From CBDFGN01 sp965247065 (GTDB lineage: Bacteria; Bacteroidota; Bacteroidia; Cytophagales; Cyclobacteriaceae): 64,000 bases of DNA. The stretch is taken from contig CBDFGN010000006.1 of assembly GCA_965247065.1 (NCBI GenBank), positions 4,588,001 to 4,652,000 on the forward strand, given 5' to 3'. The notes under the pieces are model-generated. The model searched no databases. It had not been told where the DNA came from and saw nothing but the letters and a program-made list of their open reading frames with translations. This document shows, one piece after another, positions 36,040 to 44,410 of this stretch; within the stretch, counting starts at the first letter, position 1, and every line of letters starts with the position of its first letter. The position numbers and the translations under genes are program-made.

Positions 36040-37230
36040 TTATTTTTCTTTTTCGATAATTTGACCTGAATTTTTGTCCTTGAGGATCACCCTAGTCGTC
36101 CCATCGGGAAGGATCTCCTCCTTGACCAGAGAGTACTTATCGTCATAGTCAGCAACAACCGTCGACTTGGCCGCTCCTTCCTGTCCGCGCCAGACCTCCA
36201 ACTCAATCGGCTCCCATCTCTTGGTTTGGGCCGATTTATAGCAAGCATCCATAATCGCGTTGACAACATAGCCATCGTAGAAAGTTTCAATTGCCTCCCG
36301 GCCATTCTCCATAGATTCGAACATATCCAGAAACATATTCGTGTATCCAAGTTCCACTAGCTCGTCACCTACCGGGAAGAGCCAACCCGAATCGGTCTCA
36401 GTCTTTTCGGCCACATATCCACTTTTTCCAGCGGCTGTGAACATTTCAAATCCGGTCCTCAGGAAATTGTTGATCCAAATGGTACCCTCGGTTCCAGTTA
36501 CTTCGTCCCGAAGGTCCAAGCCGCCTCGAAAGGACCAACTCACTTCAAATTGTCCGATCGCTCCGTTTTCATATCTCACTAATCCGATGGCGTTATCTTC
36601 TGCCTCGATTGGTTTGACCAAGGTATCCGCCCAGCAAACCACCTCTATCGGCCTGATGTCCTTGCCGATGTAACTTCGGCTGATCTCAATGCAGTGGCAT
36701 CCCAAATCCAGAATTGCGCCCCCTCCAGAAAGGGATTTATCCCAAAACCACGAGCTGTGGGGACCAGGGTGCGTTTCCCTCGACCTGGCCCATAGGACTC
36801 TTCCCAAAGCCCCTTCTCTCACTGATTTAAGCGCTTTTAAGCTCTTGGGAGTATAGACCAAATCCTCAAGGTAACCGTGAAATACTCCGGCGCTCTCCAC
36901 AGCGTCCAGCATTTCTTTGGCCTCCAAGGCATTTCTAGCTAGCGGTTTGGTACATAAGACCGCCTTTCCGGCTTCTGCCGCCATAATCACTGGATCCCGA
37001 TGAAGATTATTGGGTAGGCCAATAACAACGGTATCAATTTCGGGATCGCTAATAGCCTTCTCCATGTCGGTGGTCGAGCGTGGGATATCAAATTTTTGGG
37101 CAAATCTCTGCGCATTTTCCTCGCTCCTGGATTGTATGATTTTTACCCGATCCGGATTTCGGCCGCCGTGAAGTGTCTCAGTGTAGAAACCGGAAATGAA
37201 TCCCGATCCAAGCATTGCGATTTTTCTCAT
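36040..37230 (-). CDS. Gfo/Idh/MocA-family oxidoreductase
   Basis: The 396-residue protein begins KIAMLGSGFISGFYTETLHG, a Rossmann cofactor loop. It contains VVIGLPNNLHRDP and VLCTKPLARNALEAKEM (the family motif xKPLA with the catalytic Lys), and GGAILDLGCHCIEISRSYIG, which carries the substrate-site Asp-x-x-x-His pair. It oxidises or isomerises a sugar or inositol-type substrate with NAD(P). It heads the two-gene unit with the aldo/keto reductase. A divergent SSS transporter starts 311 bases away, and a shared sugar substrate is plausible. Confidence 0.92.
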   Translation of the reverse strand: MRKIAMLGSGFISGFYTETLHGGRNPDRVKIIQSRSEENAQRFAQKFDIPRSTTDMEKAISDPEIDTVVIGLPNNLHRDPVIMAAEAGKAVLCTKPLARNALEAKEMLDAVESAGVFHGYLEDLVYTPKSLKALKSVREGALGRVLWARSRETHPGPHSSWFWDKSLSGGGAILDLGCHCIEISRSYIGKDIRPIEVVCWADTLVKPIEAEDNAIGLVRYENGAIGQFEVSWSFRGGLDLRDEVTGTEGTIWINNFLRTGFEMFTAAGKSGYVAEKTETDSGWLFPVGDELVELGYTNMFLDMFESMENGREAIETFYDGYVVNAIMDACYKSAQTKRWEPIELEVWRGQEGAAKSTVVADYDDKYSLVKEEILPDGTTRVILKDKNSGQIIEKEK

Positions 37231-37541
37231 GATCCTTTGAATATGAAGTTAGCCTAAAGGCGGAAACCAATTTTGATCTTAATATACAGACTTTCATCTA
37301 TCCTCTGTGAATTCATTCCGACCTCCCCGGCTCGAAACTGGACCAGAACGATAATTGATCCGGGAGTGTGACGGATGCTCTTCAGAAAAGGATTTGGCCG
37401 TGAGAGATTTCAATAACAATAGGGATGGTCAGCAGCTTTCGATTTAGTATAACCTGCATGCCTAAATAACTCTTCTTTTTTTATATTGCGCGAATTCTGA
37501 TTCTTGAATATTCCTACAGCAACTTCTAAGCTACTTCCTTA
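37231..37541. other. Divergent intergenic region
   Basis: 311 bases between the Gfo/Idh/MocA gene (minus) and the SSS transporter (plus). It must hold both promoters. I see a T-rich stretch (TTCTTTTTTTATATTG) near 37470-37485 but no confident promoter or operator. Confidence 0.5.
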
Positions 37542-39341
37542 ATGAACTTGGCAGTTCTAGATTGGGCCTTTATCGGTGCATTTTTTGTTGTTTCCCTGGC
37601 AATTGGACTTTACGTCTCCAAACAGGCCAGGTCCAGTTCGACAGACTTCTTCTTGTCAGGCCGCAACATGCCCTGGTATCTTCTGGGTGTGTCCATGGTC
37701 GCTACTACGTTCTCCGCAGACACCCCTAATTTGGTAACCAACCTAGTCCGGGATAATGGCGTAGCTGGAAATTGGGTTTGGTGGGCTTTTCTTATAACCG
37801 GAATGCTCACCGTTTTTGTTTACGCTAAACTTTGGCGCCGGTCCAAGGTCCTGACCGATGTGGAATTCTATGAAATACGATACAGTGGCAAGGCTGCTGC
37901 TTTTCTACGTGGTTTCAGAGCGCTTTATTTGGGTCTGGTCTTCAATGTCCTGGTAATGGGCTCCGTTTCCTTGGCCGCGGTCAAATTCGGGGAAATTATT
38001 TTAGGCTTGGAGGGGTGGCAAACCCTGTTGATTGCAGGTTCTATAACCCTGGTCTATAGCGCCCTGGGCGGTCTAAGGGCTGTTATTATTACTGACTTTG
38101 TTCAGTTTCTTATGGCTATGATCGGATCCATATGGGCGGCAATCTATTTGGTAGGGCTTGACCAGGTTGGTGGGATAAGAAGCCTGTTACAGAATGAACT
38201 GGTGATCTCGAAAATGTCTTTCCTCCCCGATTTTTCGAATCCCGGAGCCTGGATTCCGGTTCTTCTGGTTCCCATAGCGGTCAATTGGTGGGCCTCTTAT
38301 TACCCCGGGTCTGAGCCAGGAGGAGGAGGATATATTGCCCAAAGAATGCTTTCTGCCAAGGATGAAAAAAATGCCATCGGAGCCACACTGTTATTCAATG
38401 CCGCTCATTATGCTCTTCGCCCTTGGCCCTGGATTCTTATAGCCCTGGCTTCGCTGGTGGTATTCCCGGAATTGAGCGATATTCAGGGGGCCTTTCCAAA
38501 GTTATCAGCCGGGAAGTTGGGAAATGATGTTGCCTATCCCGCCATGCTCACCTTGTTACCTTCGGGCCTGTTAGGATTGGTGGCGGCATCCCTAATTGCA
38601 GCTTACATGTCTACGATGTCCACCCAGCTAAATTTAGGAGCTTCCTACCTGGTGAATGACTTCTACGGGCGTTTTGTAAAAACTGACTCCAGCGAAACCC
38701 ACTTAGTCCGGATGGGTCGATTGTTCACGGTTGTCAGTATGGCCTTGGGAACAATCCTGGGTCTTGCCCTGACAGATGCCGGCCAGGCATTCAACCTGCT
38801 CTTGTTGTTAGGTTCAGGTACCGGAATGATTTATATTCTTCGCTGGTTTTGGTGGCGCATAAATGCGTTCACCGAGATAATCGCCATGATATCTTCATTG
38901 ATCATCGCTAGTTACCTAACTTTTTTCCATGATCAGACTGGATTTTTACCTTTGGAGCCCTGGATGAAAACGATGCTAGGGGCGGGTCTTACTACTCTTG
39001 TCTGGGTTGTGGCCACCTTCTTGACGCCTAAAACCGATGAAAAGACGCTTCTCAGCTTTTATCGGCTCATAAAACCAGGGGGACCAGGCTGGAAGAAAAT
39101 AGTGAACAGGGCCAAGTCAGCGGGAGACCTCATTGATGATCCTGACCGAAGCTTTGAGGTACCCTTGGAAATCTTTGCCATGATAATTGGGTGCATCACA
39201 GTTTACGGCACTTTGTTCGCGACCGGTTACTGGATCTATGGGCAAACCGGCTCGGCTGTCGCGCTTACGATTATTTCAACTATCGGGACCTACAGTCTTT
39301 TCAAAATTTGGGGGAAACTTAAAACTAACCACACGGAATGA
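37542..39341 (+). CDS. Sodium:solute symporter (SSS/SLC5 family)
   Basis: The 599-residue protein has about thirteen to fourteen membrane helices. Motifs typical of SSS are SSTDFFLSGRNMPWYLLG near the N-terminus, GGLRAVIITDFVQF and AAYMSTMSTQLNLGASYLVN (Na+ site region). It imports a sugar or sugar acid with Na+. Its stop codon overlaps the start of the NIPSNAP remnant (ATGA), and GH26 mannanase and sulfatase genes follow. A carbohydrate released by these enzymes is the likely substrate, by inference. It reads divergently from the oxidoreductase pair. Confidence 0.93.
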   Translation: MNLAVLDWAFIGAFFVVSLAIGLYVSKQARSSSTDFFLSGRNMPWYLLGVSMVATTFSADTPNLVTNLVRDNGVAGNWVWWAFLITGMLTVFVYAKLWRRSKVLTDVEFYEIRYSGKAAAFLRGFRALYLGLVFNVLVMGSVSLAAVKFGEIILGLEGWQTLLIAGSITLVYSALGGLRAVIITDFVQFLMAMIGSIWAAIYLVGLDQVGGIRSLLQNELVISKMSFLPDFSNPGAWIPVLLVPIAVNWWASYYPGSEPGGGGYIAQRMLSAKDEKNAIGATLLFNAAHYALRPWPWILIALASLVVFPELSDIQGAFPKLSAGKLGNDVAYPAMLTLLPSGLLGLVAASLIAAYMSTMSTQLNLGASYLVNDFYGRFVKTDSSETHLVRMGRLFTVVSMALGTILGLALTDAGQAFNLLLLLGSGTGMIYILRWFWWRINAFTEIIAMISSLIIASYLTFFHDQTGFLPLEPWMKTMLGAGLTTLVWVVATFLTPKTDEKTLLSFYRLIKPGGPGWKKIVNRAKSAGDLIDDPDRSFEVPLEIFAMIIGCITVYGTLFATGYWIYGQTGSAVALTIISTIGTYSLFKIWGKLKTNHTE

Positions 39342-39620
39342 AACGAAGACGATTTGCAGAGAAAACGGCGCTAGCCGCTTTGTCAACCTCGGAGGTGTCC
39401 ACCCTGGCCAATGCCGCCCAGGAAAACCCGACAAGGGACTTCTATGAATTAAAGATTTACACAAAGCGCTTCGGGGGCTCCGGACTGGAGGCTTTTCTTG
39501 AAAGCGTCTTGATACCATCCTTGAATCGGCACGGTGTTTCCCGTGTGGTAGCTTTAACCTTTTTGGTACCAGCCCCTGCTCACAGATCTAACCGATGAAA
39601 AGGAACCTATTTCCAATTAA
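39338..39620 (+). pseudogene. Eroded NIPSNAP-family gene
   Basis: The first frame (ATG overlapping the SSS stop) opens MKRRRFAEKTALAAL, a Tat-like signal. It is followed by RDFYELKIYTKRF and the NIPSNAP-like LESVLIPSLNRHGVSRV, then derails and stops at 39598. A second frame over the end reads WYQPLLTDLTDEKEPISN and stops at 39618-39620, its TAA overlapping the ATG of the GH26 gene (TAATG). NIPSNAP proteins of this kind are usually about 250 residues, so most of the middle is missing. Both junction overlaps are preserved, which suggests an internal deletion in a formerly coupled operon gene. Confidence 0.6.
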
Positions 39621-40750
39621 TGAACATGCCGCTCCACGTCATTAAGAGTGGAATACGATTCTTCCTGCTCCTGATTGGATTATTGTCCTGGCACGCTTCC
39701 ATAAGCCAAACCAGCGGGCCGGCAGATCCCAAAGCCACCAAAAGGACGAAAGCTTTATATGCCAATTTGCGGCTGCTGGCGCAAACAGGAATCCTGTTTG
39801 GTCACCAGGATGATCTCGCGTATGGGGTTGGATGGAAAGATCAGCCGGGAAAGTCTGATGTCAAAGATGTTGGCGGGAGCTATCCCGCCATTTATGGATG
39901 GGATGTCAGCAAGATTGGTCAGCAGCCGTTCAATATCGACACGGTGGAATTCGAGAAGATGAAGGGCTGGATAAAAGAGGGGTACAAAAGAGGGGGCGCA
40001 ATCACCATCAGTTGGCATATGGACAACTTTGCTACTGGCGGGGACTCATGGGATACCAACGACAGACCAGTATCTAAGATCCTACCGGGCGGCCCACTGC
40101 ATGGGGATTATGTTGCCAGACTTAACGCTTTTGCAGACTTTCTGCGAGATCTTAAAGGCATTCCGGTCATTTTCAGACCCTTTCACGAGCATACCGGGAG
40201 CTGGTTCTGGTGGGGCGAGAACCATTGTACAATTGCCGACTACAAGCGGCTGTGGCATTTTACGGTTAGGCATCTGCGTGACATCCGGAATATACATAAC
40301 CTGTTATACGCATACTCCACTGATGTATTTGATTCCGAGGGAGAGTACTTGGAAAGATATCCGGGAGATGAGTACGTAGATATCCTGGCATTCGACGATT
40401 ACCAGAGTATAAAGTCCATTGGTGAGGTCAGTGCGTTTGCCCGACGATTAGAAATTTTGGGTTCGATAGCGGTTCAGCGAAACAAAATTGCCGCTTTATC
40501 GGAGACTGGACTGGAGTCGATTCCAATTGAGAATTGGTGGACGGAAATTCTTGCCCCACCCCTGAAGATGGAAAGATCCGGGAGATTTGCTTACTTGATG
40601 GTTTGGCGAAACGCAAATGCCCGACATCACTATGGACCATACCCGGGCCAAAAAAGTGCCAGGGACTTCCAGGTCTTCAAGGAGGATGCCTTTACAATTT
40701 TCGAGGACGATCTGCCCAGTCTGTACTCCAAACCCAAAAAAAACAAATGA
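39620..40750 (+). CDS. GH26 beta-mannanase
   Basis: The 376-residue protein has a signal peptide (FFLLLIGLLSWHASISQ) and a GH26 barrel. Visible motifs are LFGHQDDLAYGVGW, YPAIYGWDVSKIG, ITISWHMDNFATGG, IPVIFRPFHEHTGSWFWWG with acid/base E190, and AALSETGLES with nucleophile E295. This is the family form of beta-1,4-mannanases, which cut mannan or glucomannan outside the cytoplasm. It sits between the NIPSNAP remnant (start overlaps its stop) and a sulfatase, downstream of an SSS symporter. Alternative start at residue 3 is possible. Confidence 0.92.
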   Translation: MNMPLHVIKSGIRFFLLLIGLLSWHASISQTSGPADPKATKRTKALYANLRLLAQTGILFGHQDDLAYGVGWKDQPGKSDVKDVGGSYPAIYGWDVSKIGQQPFNIDTVEFEKMKGWIKEGYKRGGAITISWHMDNFATGGDSWDTNDRPVSKILPGGPLHGDYVARLNAFADFLRDLKGIPVIFRPFHEHTGSWFWWGENHCTIADYKRLWHFTVRHLRDIRNIHNLLYAYSTDVFDSEGEYLERYPGDEYVDILAFDDYQSIKSIGEVSAFARRLEILGSIAVQRNKIAALSETGLESIPIENWWTEILAPPLKMERSGRFAYLMVWRNANARHHYGPYPGQKSARDFQVFKEDAFTIFEDDLPSLYSKPKKNK

Positions 40751-40916
40751 CCCACAAACACTTCGAACAACCAATGGGATTTTGTTTTTGGGTCAGTTTT
40801 TTGATGGCTAATTTGATCCGATTTAAGATAATTACCGGAGAGAATATTTCCAACCGATCTCGTAAGATCAGGAAACTAAGAATGCTATTAATATTCTAAC
40901 TGATAAAAGGTAAGCG

Positions 40917-42806
40917 ATGAAACGAAATTTCACTTTTATCGACTTCAGATTTCATTTTTTGCTTCTGATTTGTGCGTTTTGGATCATCGGTCTTAAAGCT
41001 CAAACCAATCCCGACCGGCCCAATATTGTGTGGCTTGTAACCGAGGATAATTCCAAACATCATTTGAGACTTTACGAGGCGACAGGGGCACCTATGCCCA
41101 GTATTGAAGCTCTTGCGGAACAGGGTGTTATTTTCAATTATGCTTTTTCCAATGCGCCGGTTTGTTCCGTGGCCCGCAGTACCATCATTTCCGGTTGTTA
41201 TGCGCCCCGTGTCGGAGCGCAGTTTCATCGGCGAATGGAATTGGCACCGATGCCGGAAGGTTTGGAAATGTTTCCATATTACCTGAGGGAGGCAGGTTAT
41301 TTTGCCTCTAATAATAGCAAGGAAGACTATAATTTCATCAAGTCCGACCAGGTGTGGGATGAATCATCCCAGGAGGCAAATTACCAAAACCGAAAACCTG
41401 GACAGCCTTTTTTTCATGTGCAGAATTTTGGTATTACCCACGAAGGACAATTGCATTTCTCTCAGGAGGAAATGCGAACTACTGCTACCCTCACGATACC
41501 AGATAGTGTTAGTCCATTCCCATATCATCCCAATTCTGCGACGTATCGGTATACCTACGCCCGGTACCACGATTTGCATCAAAAGGCTGACATAGCGATG
41601 GGGCAATTTATTGGTCAGCTAGAGCAGGAAGGCGTTATGGACGACACATTTATCTTTTATTATGGTGACCATGGAGGCGTTTTGCCAAGAAGTAAGGGAT
41701 ATATTTATGAAAGTGGGTTGCATGTTCCTTTGGTTGTGTATGTTCCTGCAAATTGGAAGCACTTGGTGCCCGTAGAACCAGGGGGTCGTACGGATGCTTT
41801 TATCCAGTTCATTGACCTTGCGCCAACGGTTCTAAGCCTGGCAGGTATCCCCATTCCCAAACAAATGGATGGGACGGCTTTTCTTGGCAAGGACATAACC
41901 GCTGAGGATCTACAGCAACGAAATTCCGCTTTCAGCTATGCCGATCGTTTTGATGAAAAGTACGATTTGGTTAGAGCTTTTCGAAAAGGAAAATACAAAT
42001 ACATCCGCAATTATCAGCCTTTCAATATTGATGGCTTATTCAATTCATACCGCTATAAAATGCTAGCCTACAGGGAATGGAGAGACTTATTCATGGTGGG
42101 GAAACTGGATGAATTACAGCAGCAGTTTTTTCGGTCCAGAAGGCCCGAGGCATTATACGATTTGGAAGCAGACCCGCATGAAGTGAATAACCTGGTGGAT
42201 CATCCTGCGCAGAAAACGATTTTGAAGGCTTTGCGATCTGAATTGCAACAGCTGGTGAAATCCATGCCCGATTTGAGTTTTTATCCAGAGTCCTATTTCC
42301 TGGAAAATGGTCTTGGTAACCCTGCGCAGTTTGGGCAGCTCCATAAAACGGATATAGCCGGACTGGTGGACATTGCCGACTTAAGTCTTTTGTCCTTTGC
42401 GAAAGCAAAAAAAGGCATCAAAAAAGCATTGAAATCTCCGGATCCCTGGAAGCGATATTGGGGCCTGATTGTTTGTAGCACATTTGCTGAACAGGCCGCT
42501 TTTTTCTATGAGGAAGCCGGTTTGATTGCCTCAACTGACCAGGAGAATTTGGTGCGAATAAGAGCCTTCGAGTTTTTGGCTCTGAATGACCAGCTGATCG
42601 AAAATAAAATGATATTGGACATCGTCAAGAAGGCCAAATCCGAAAGCGAAGCCAACTTGATTTTGAACACCGTAGCTTTATTGAAAATGGTCAAATCGGA
42701 TTTTCGAATGAACTTACCCAAGGATCTTTTTGATGCTGATTGGATGAAATCGACCCAATCTGTTGTGAGCAGGCGCATTGAATTTATTAATGGTAATGGG
42801 CAATGA
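40917..42806 (+). CDS. Type I sulfatase with C-terminal helical extension
   Basis: The 629-residue protein has a signal peptide (LLICAFWIIGLKAQ) and a sulfatase domain: NIVWLVTEDNSKHHLR with metal ligands, and NAPVCSVARSTIISGCYAPR with the formylglycine Cys at residue 83. IFYYGDHGGVLPRSKGY is the second metal site. The motif is CxVxR where CxPxR or CxAxR is usual. A helical extension (about 480-629) resembles a HEAT-like region. Sulfatases in this group remove sulfate from glycans and are related to heparan N-sulfatases. It follows the GH26 gene in the same direction, 166 bases away. Confidence 0.9.
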   Translation: MKRNFTFIDFRFHFLLLICAFWIIGLKAQTNPDRPNIVWLVTEDNSKHHLRLYEATGAPMPSIEALAEQGVIFNYAFSNAPVCSVARSTIISGCYAPRVGAQFHRRMELAPMPEGLEMFPYYLREAGYFASNNSKEDYNFIKSDQVWDESSQEANYQNRKPGQPFFHVQNFGITHEGQLHFSQEEMRTTATLTIPDSVSPFPYHPNSATYRYTYARYHDLHQKADIAMGQFIGQLEQEGVMDDTFIFYYGDHGGVLPRSKGYIYESGLHVPLVVYVPANWKHLVPVEPGGRTDAFIQFIDLAPTVLSLAGIPIPKQMDGTAFLGKDITAEDLQQRNSAFSYADRFDEKYDLVRAFRKGKYKYIRNYQPFNIDGLFNSYRYKMLAYREWRDLFMVGKLDELQQQFFRSRRPEALYDLEADPHEVNNLVDHPAQKTILKALRSELQQLVKSMPDLSFYPESYFLENGLGNPAQFGQLHKTDIAGLVDIADLSLLSFAKAKKGIKKALKSPDPWKRYWGLIVCSTFAEQAAFFYEEAGLIASTDQENLVRIRAFEFLALNDQLIENKMILDIVKKAKSESEANLILNTVALLKMVKSDFRMNLPKDLFDADWMKSTQSVVSRRIEFINGNGQ

Positions 42807-43111
42807 TCTGTGTGTGCAAAATAATATAGAAGCCCTTGACAATGGTCTGATGAATTAACTTGGTTCCTATGTTAAAGATCATCCCCTGAATCCTATCGGG
42901 TACTTTGAACCGGTCATTCTAATTCCTTTACTAATTCGGCATATAGTTCCTTTGCATCGTATTCCTTTACCTGGATCACGTCTTAAATTGCACAAAGCAA
43001 ATTCAGCCTGACGATGCAGAAACATTGTTCAGCATGCTTACCTTGTAAATTGTTAATCCAACAGTCAAAATCTAACAATATGGACTATTTGACTTTGAAA
43101 GTGCCTGCGGG
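42807..43111. other. 305-base gap between sulfatase and dehydratase genes
   Basis: I see no supported gene. On the minus strand a short reading, VIQVKEYDAKELYAELVKEL, ends at about 42917 and looks protein-like, but it is only about 20 codons and I cannot assign it. Confidence 0.4.
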
Positions 43112-44248
43112 ATGAAAATTGTCAAGGTTGAAGCATTTGTGCTATCCGATCAACTAAAGGAGGCTTTTTTCTTTTCGCAGTTGGAGTACAGGGAACGACG
43201 GATTTGCATCGTGAAAATCACCACTGATGCTGGATTGTATGGGTGGGGCGAAGGATATGGCCCCGCCGACGTATTACGGGAAGGAATCAATCTATTAGCT
43301 CCTATTCTGATAGGCAGAAACCCTATAGAGCAGGAAACGCTTTGGTTTGACATGTACCGCCAGACCCTTGACTATGCGCGCAAAGGTGTTTTAGTAGGGT
43401 CGATCAGCGCGATTGATATTGCACTTTGGGACCTTAAGGGAAAAGCGATGGACCTACCAGTGAGCCTATTATTAGGGGGCCAACACCGATCCCGAGTGAT
43501 GCCGTACGCCACCGGTTTGTATTTCTCTGAAACGGAAAACCTGGCGGAAAAATTGGCTTCGGAAGCTCTGGTATACGTTGACCAAGGATTCAAAGGCATT
43601 AAAATGAAAGTGGGTTTGTCGATCGAGACCGACCTCCATCATGTACAAGCTGTTAGGCAAGCGATCGGAGACAATGTCCAACTCATGGTTGATGCCAATC
43701 ACGCCTATTCTCTAAGGGAAGCAGCCGAATTAGCAAAGTCCATAGAACCATACGAAATCGGCTGGTTTGAAGAACCGGTTTCTCCTGAATTCTATGGTCA
43801 GTACCGCGAACTAAGAAGCAAAACCAGCATACCCATCGCTGGCGGAGAATGCGAATACCTGCGGTATGGTTTTCATCAATTGCTTGATAATAAGTGTGTA
43901 GACATTTTGCAAGTTGACATTTGCGGCGCCGGTGGCCTTACTGAGGCCAAACGAATTGCAGCCCTGGCAGCTACTTACGGTGTGGAAATCGTGCCGCACA
44001 CCTGGGGGACAGGTATCGCATTTCATGCGGCAATGCATTTCATTTCCAATTTGGAGCCCATTCCAGGAAGATTATTTGCTTCTGATTTTTATATCGAGTA
44101 TGACCGGAGTAAGAATGCCATTCGGGAGGCGTTGACCCTGCCGGCTGTTAGCATGCAGGATGGTTTCATTGAAGTGCCGCAACGTCCCGGCCTGGGTATT
44201 GAGGTTGATGAGAAAGTCTTACGGCATTATTCCGCGGTGTCCAACTGA
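43112..44248 (+). CDS. Enolase-superfamily enzyme (mandelate racemase/muconate lactonizing type)
   Basis: The 378-residue protein has the capping domain, then a barrel with all expected ligands. GFKGIKMKVGL holds the KxK motif (K164, K166). LMVDANHAY (D194), GWFEEPV (E220) and GGECEYL (E246) bind Mg2+, and PHTWGTG (H296) is the general acid or base. This arrangement is typical of sugar-acid dehydratases and of galactarolactone cycloisomerase. The exact acid substrate is not readable. It is cytoplasmic. It follows the sulfatase on the same strand after a 305-base gap, so it probably has its own promoter. A weak hairpin follows the stop. Confidence 0.9.
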   Translation: MKIVKVEAFVLSDQLKEAFFFSQLEYRERRICIVKITTDAGLYGWGEGYGPADVLREGINLLAPILIGRNPIEQETLWFDMYRQTLDYARKGVLVGSISAIDIALWDLKGKAMDLPVSLLLGGQHRSRVMPYATGLYFSETENLAEKLASEALVYVDQGFKGIKMKVGLSIETDLHHVQAVRQAIGDNVQLMVDANHAYSLREAAELAKSIEPYEIGWFEEPVSPEFYGQYRELRSKTSIPIAGGECEYLRYGFHQLLDNKCVDILQVDICGAGGLTEAKRIAALAATYGVEIVPHTWGTGIAFHAAMHFISNLEPIPGRLFASDFYIEYDRSKNAIREALTLPAVSMQDGFIEVPQRPGLGIEVDEKVLRHYSAVSN

Positions 44249-44259
44249 CATGTTACCTT

Positions 44260-44278
44260 ACCCGCAGAAGCCGGGTTT
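44260..44278 (+). terminator. Weak terminator after the enolase-superfamily gene
   Basis: ACCCG pairs with CGGGT around a 7-base loop, followed by TTT, 11 bases after the stop codon. Short stem, so the call is tentative. Confidence 0.3.
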
Positions 44279-44410
44279 GATTCCAGATCCTGGGGCACCT
44301 GGTGGATCTGGGATTCGTTCCAGAGATCCTACCCTGGATCGTTAGCTGAAGACAACTGAAAGAGTGAGAATGTTGCGGGCACTGAAAGAGGTGGTATCAG
44401 GGATATTCAA

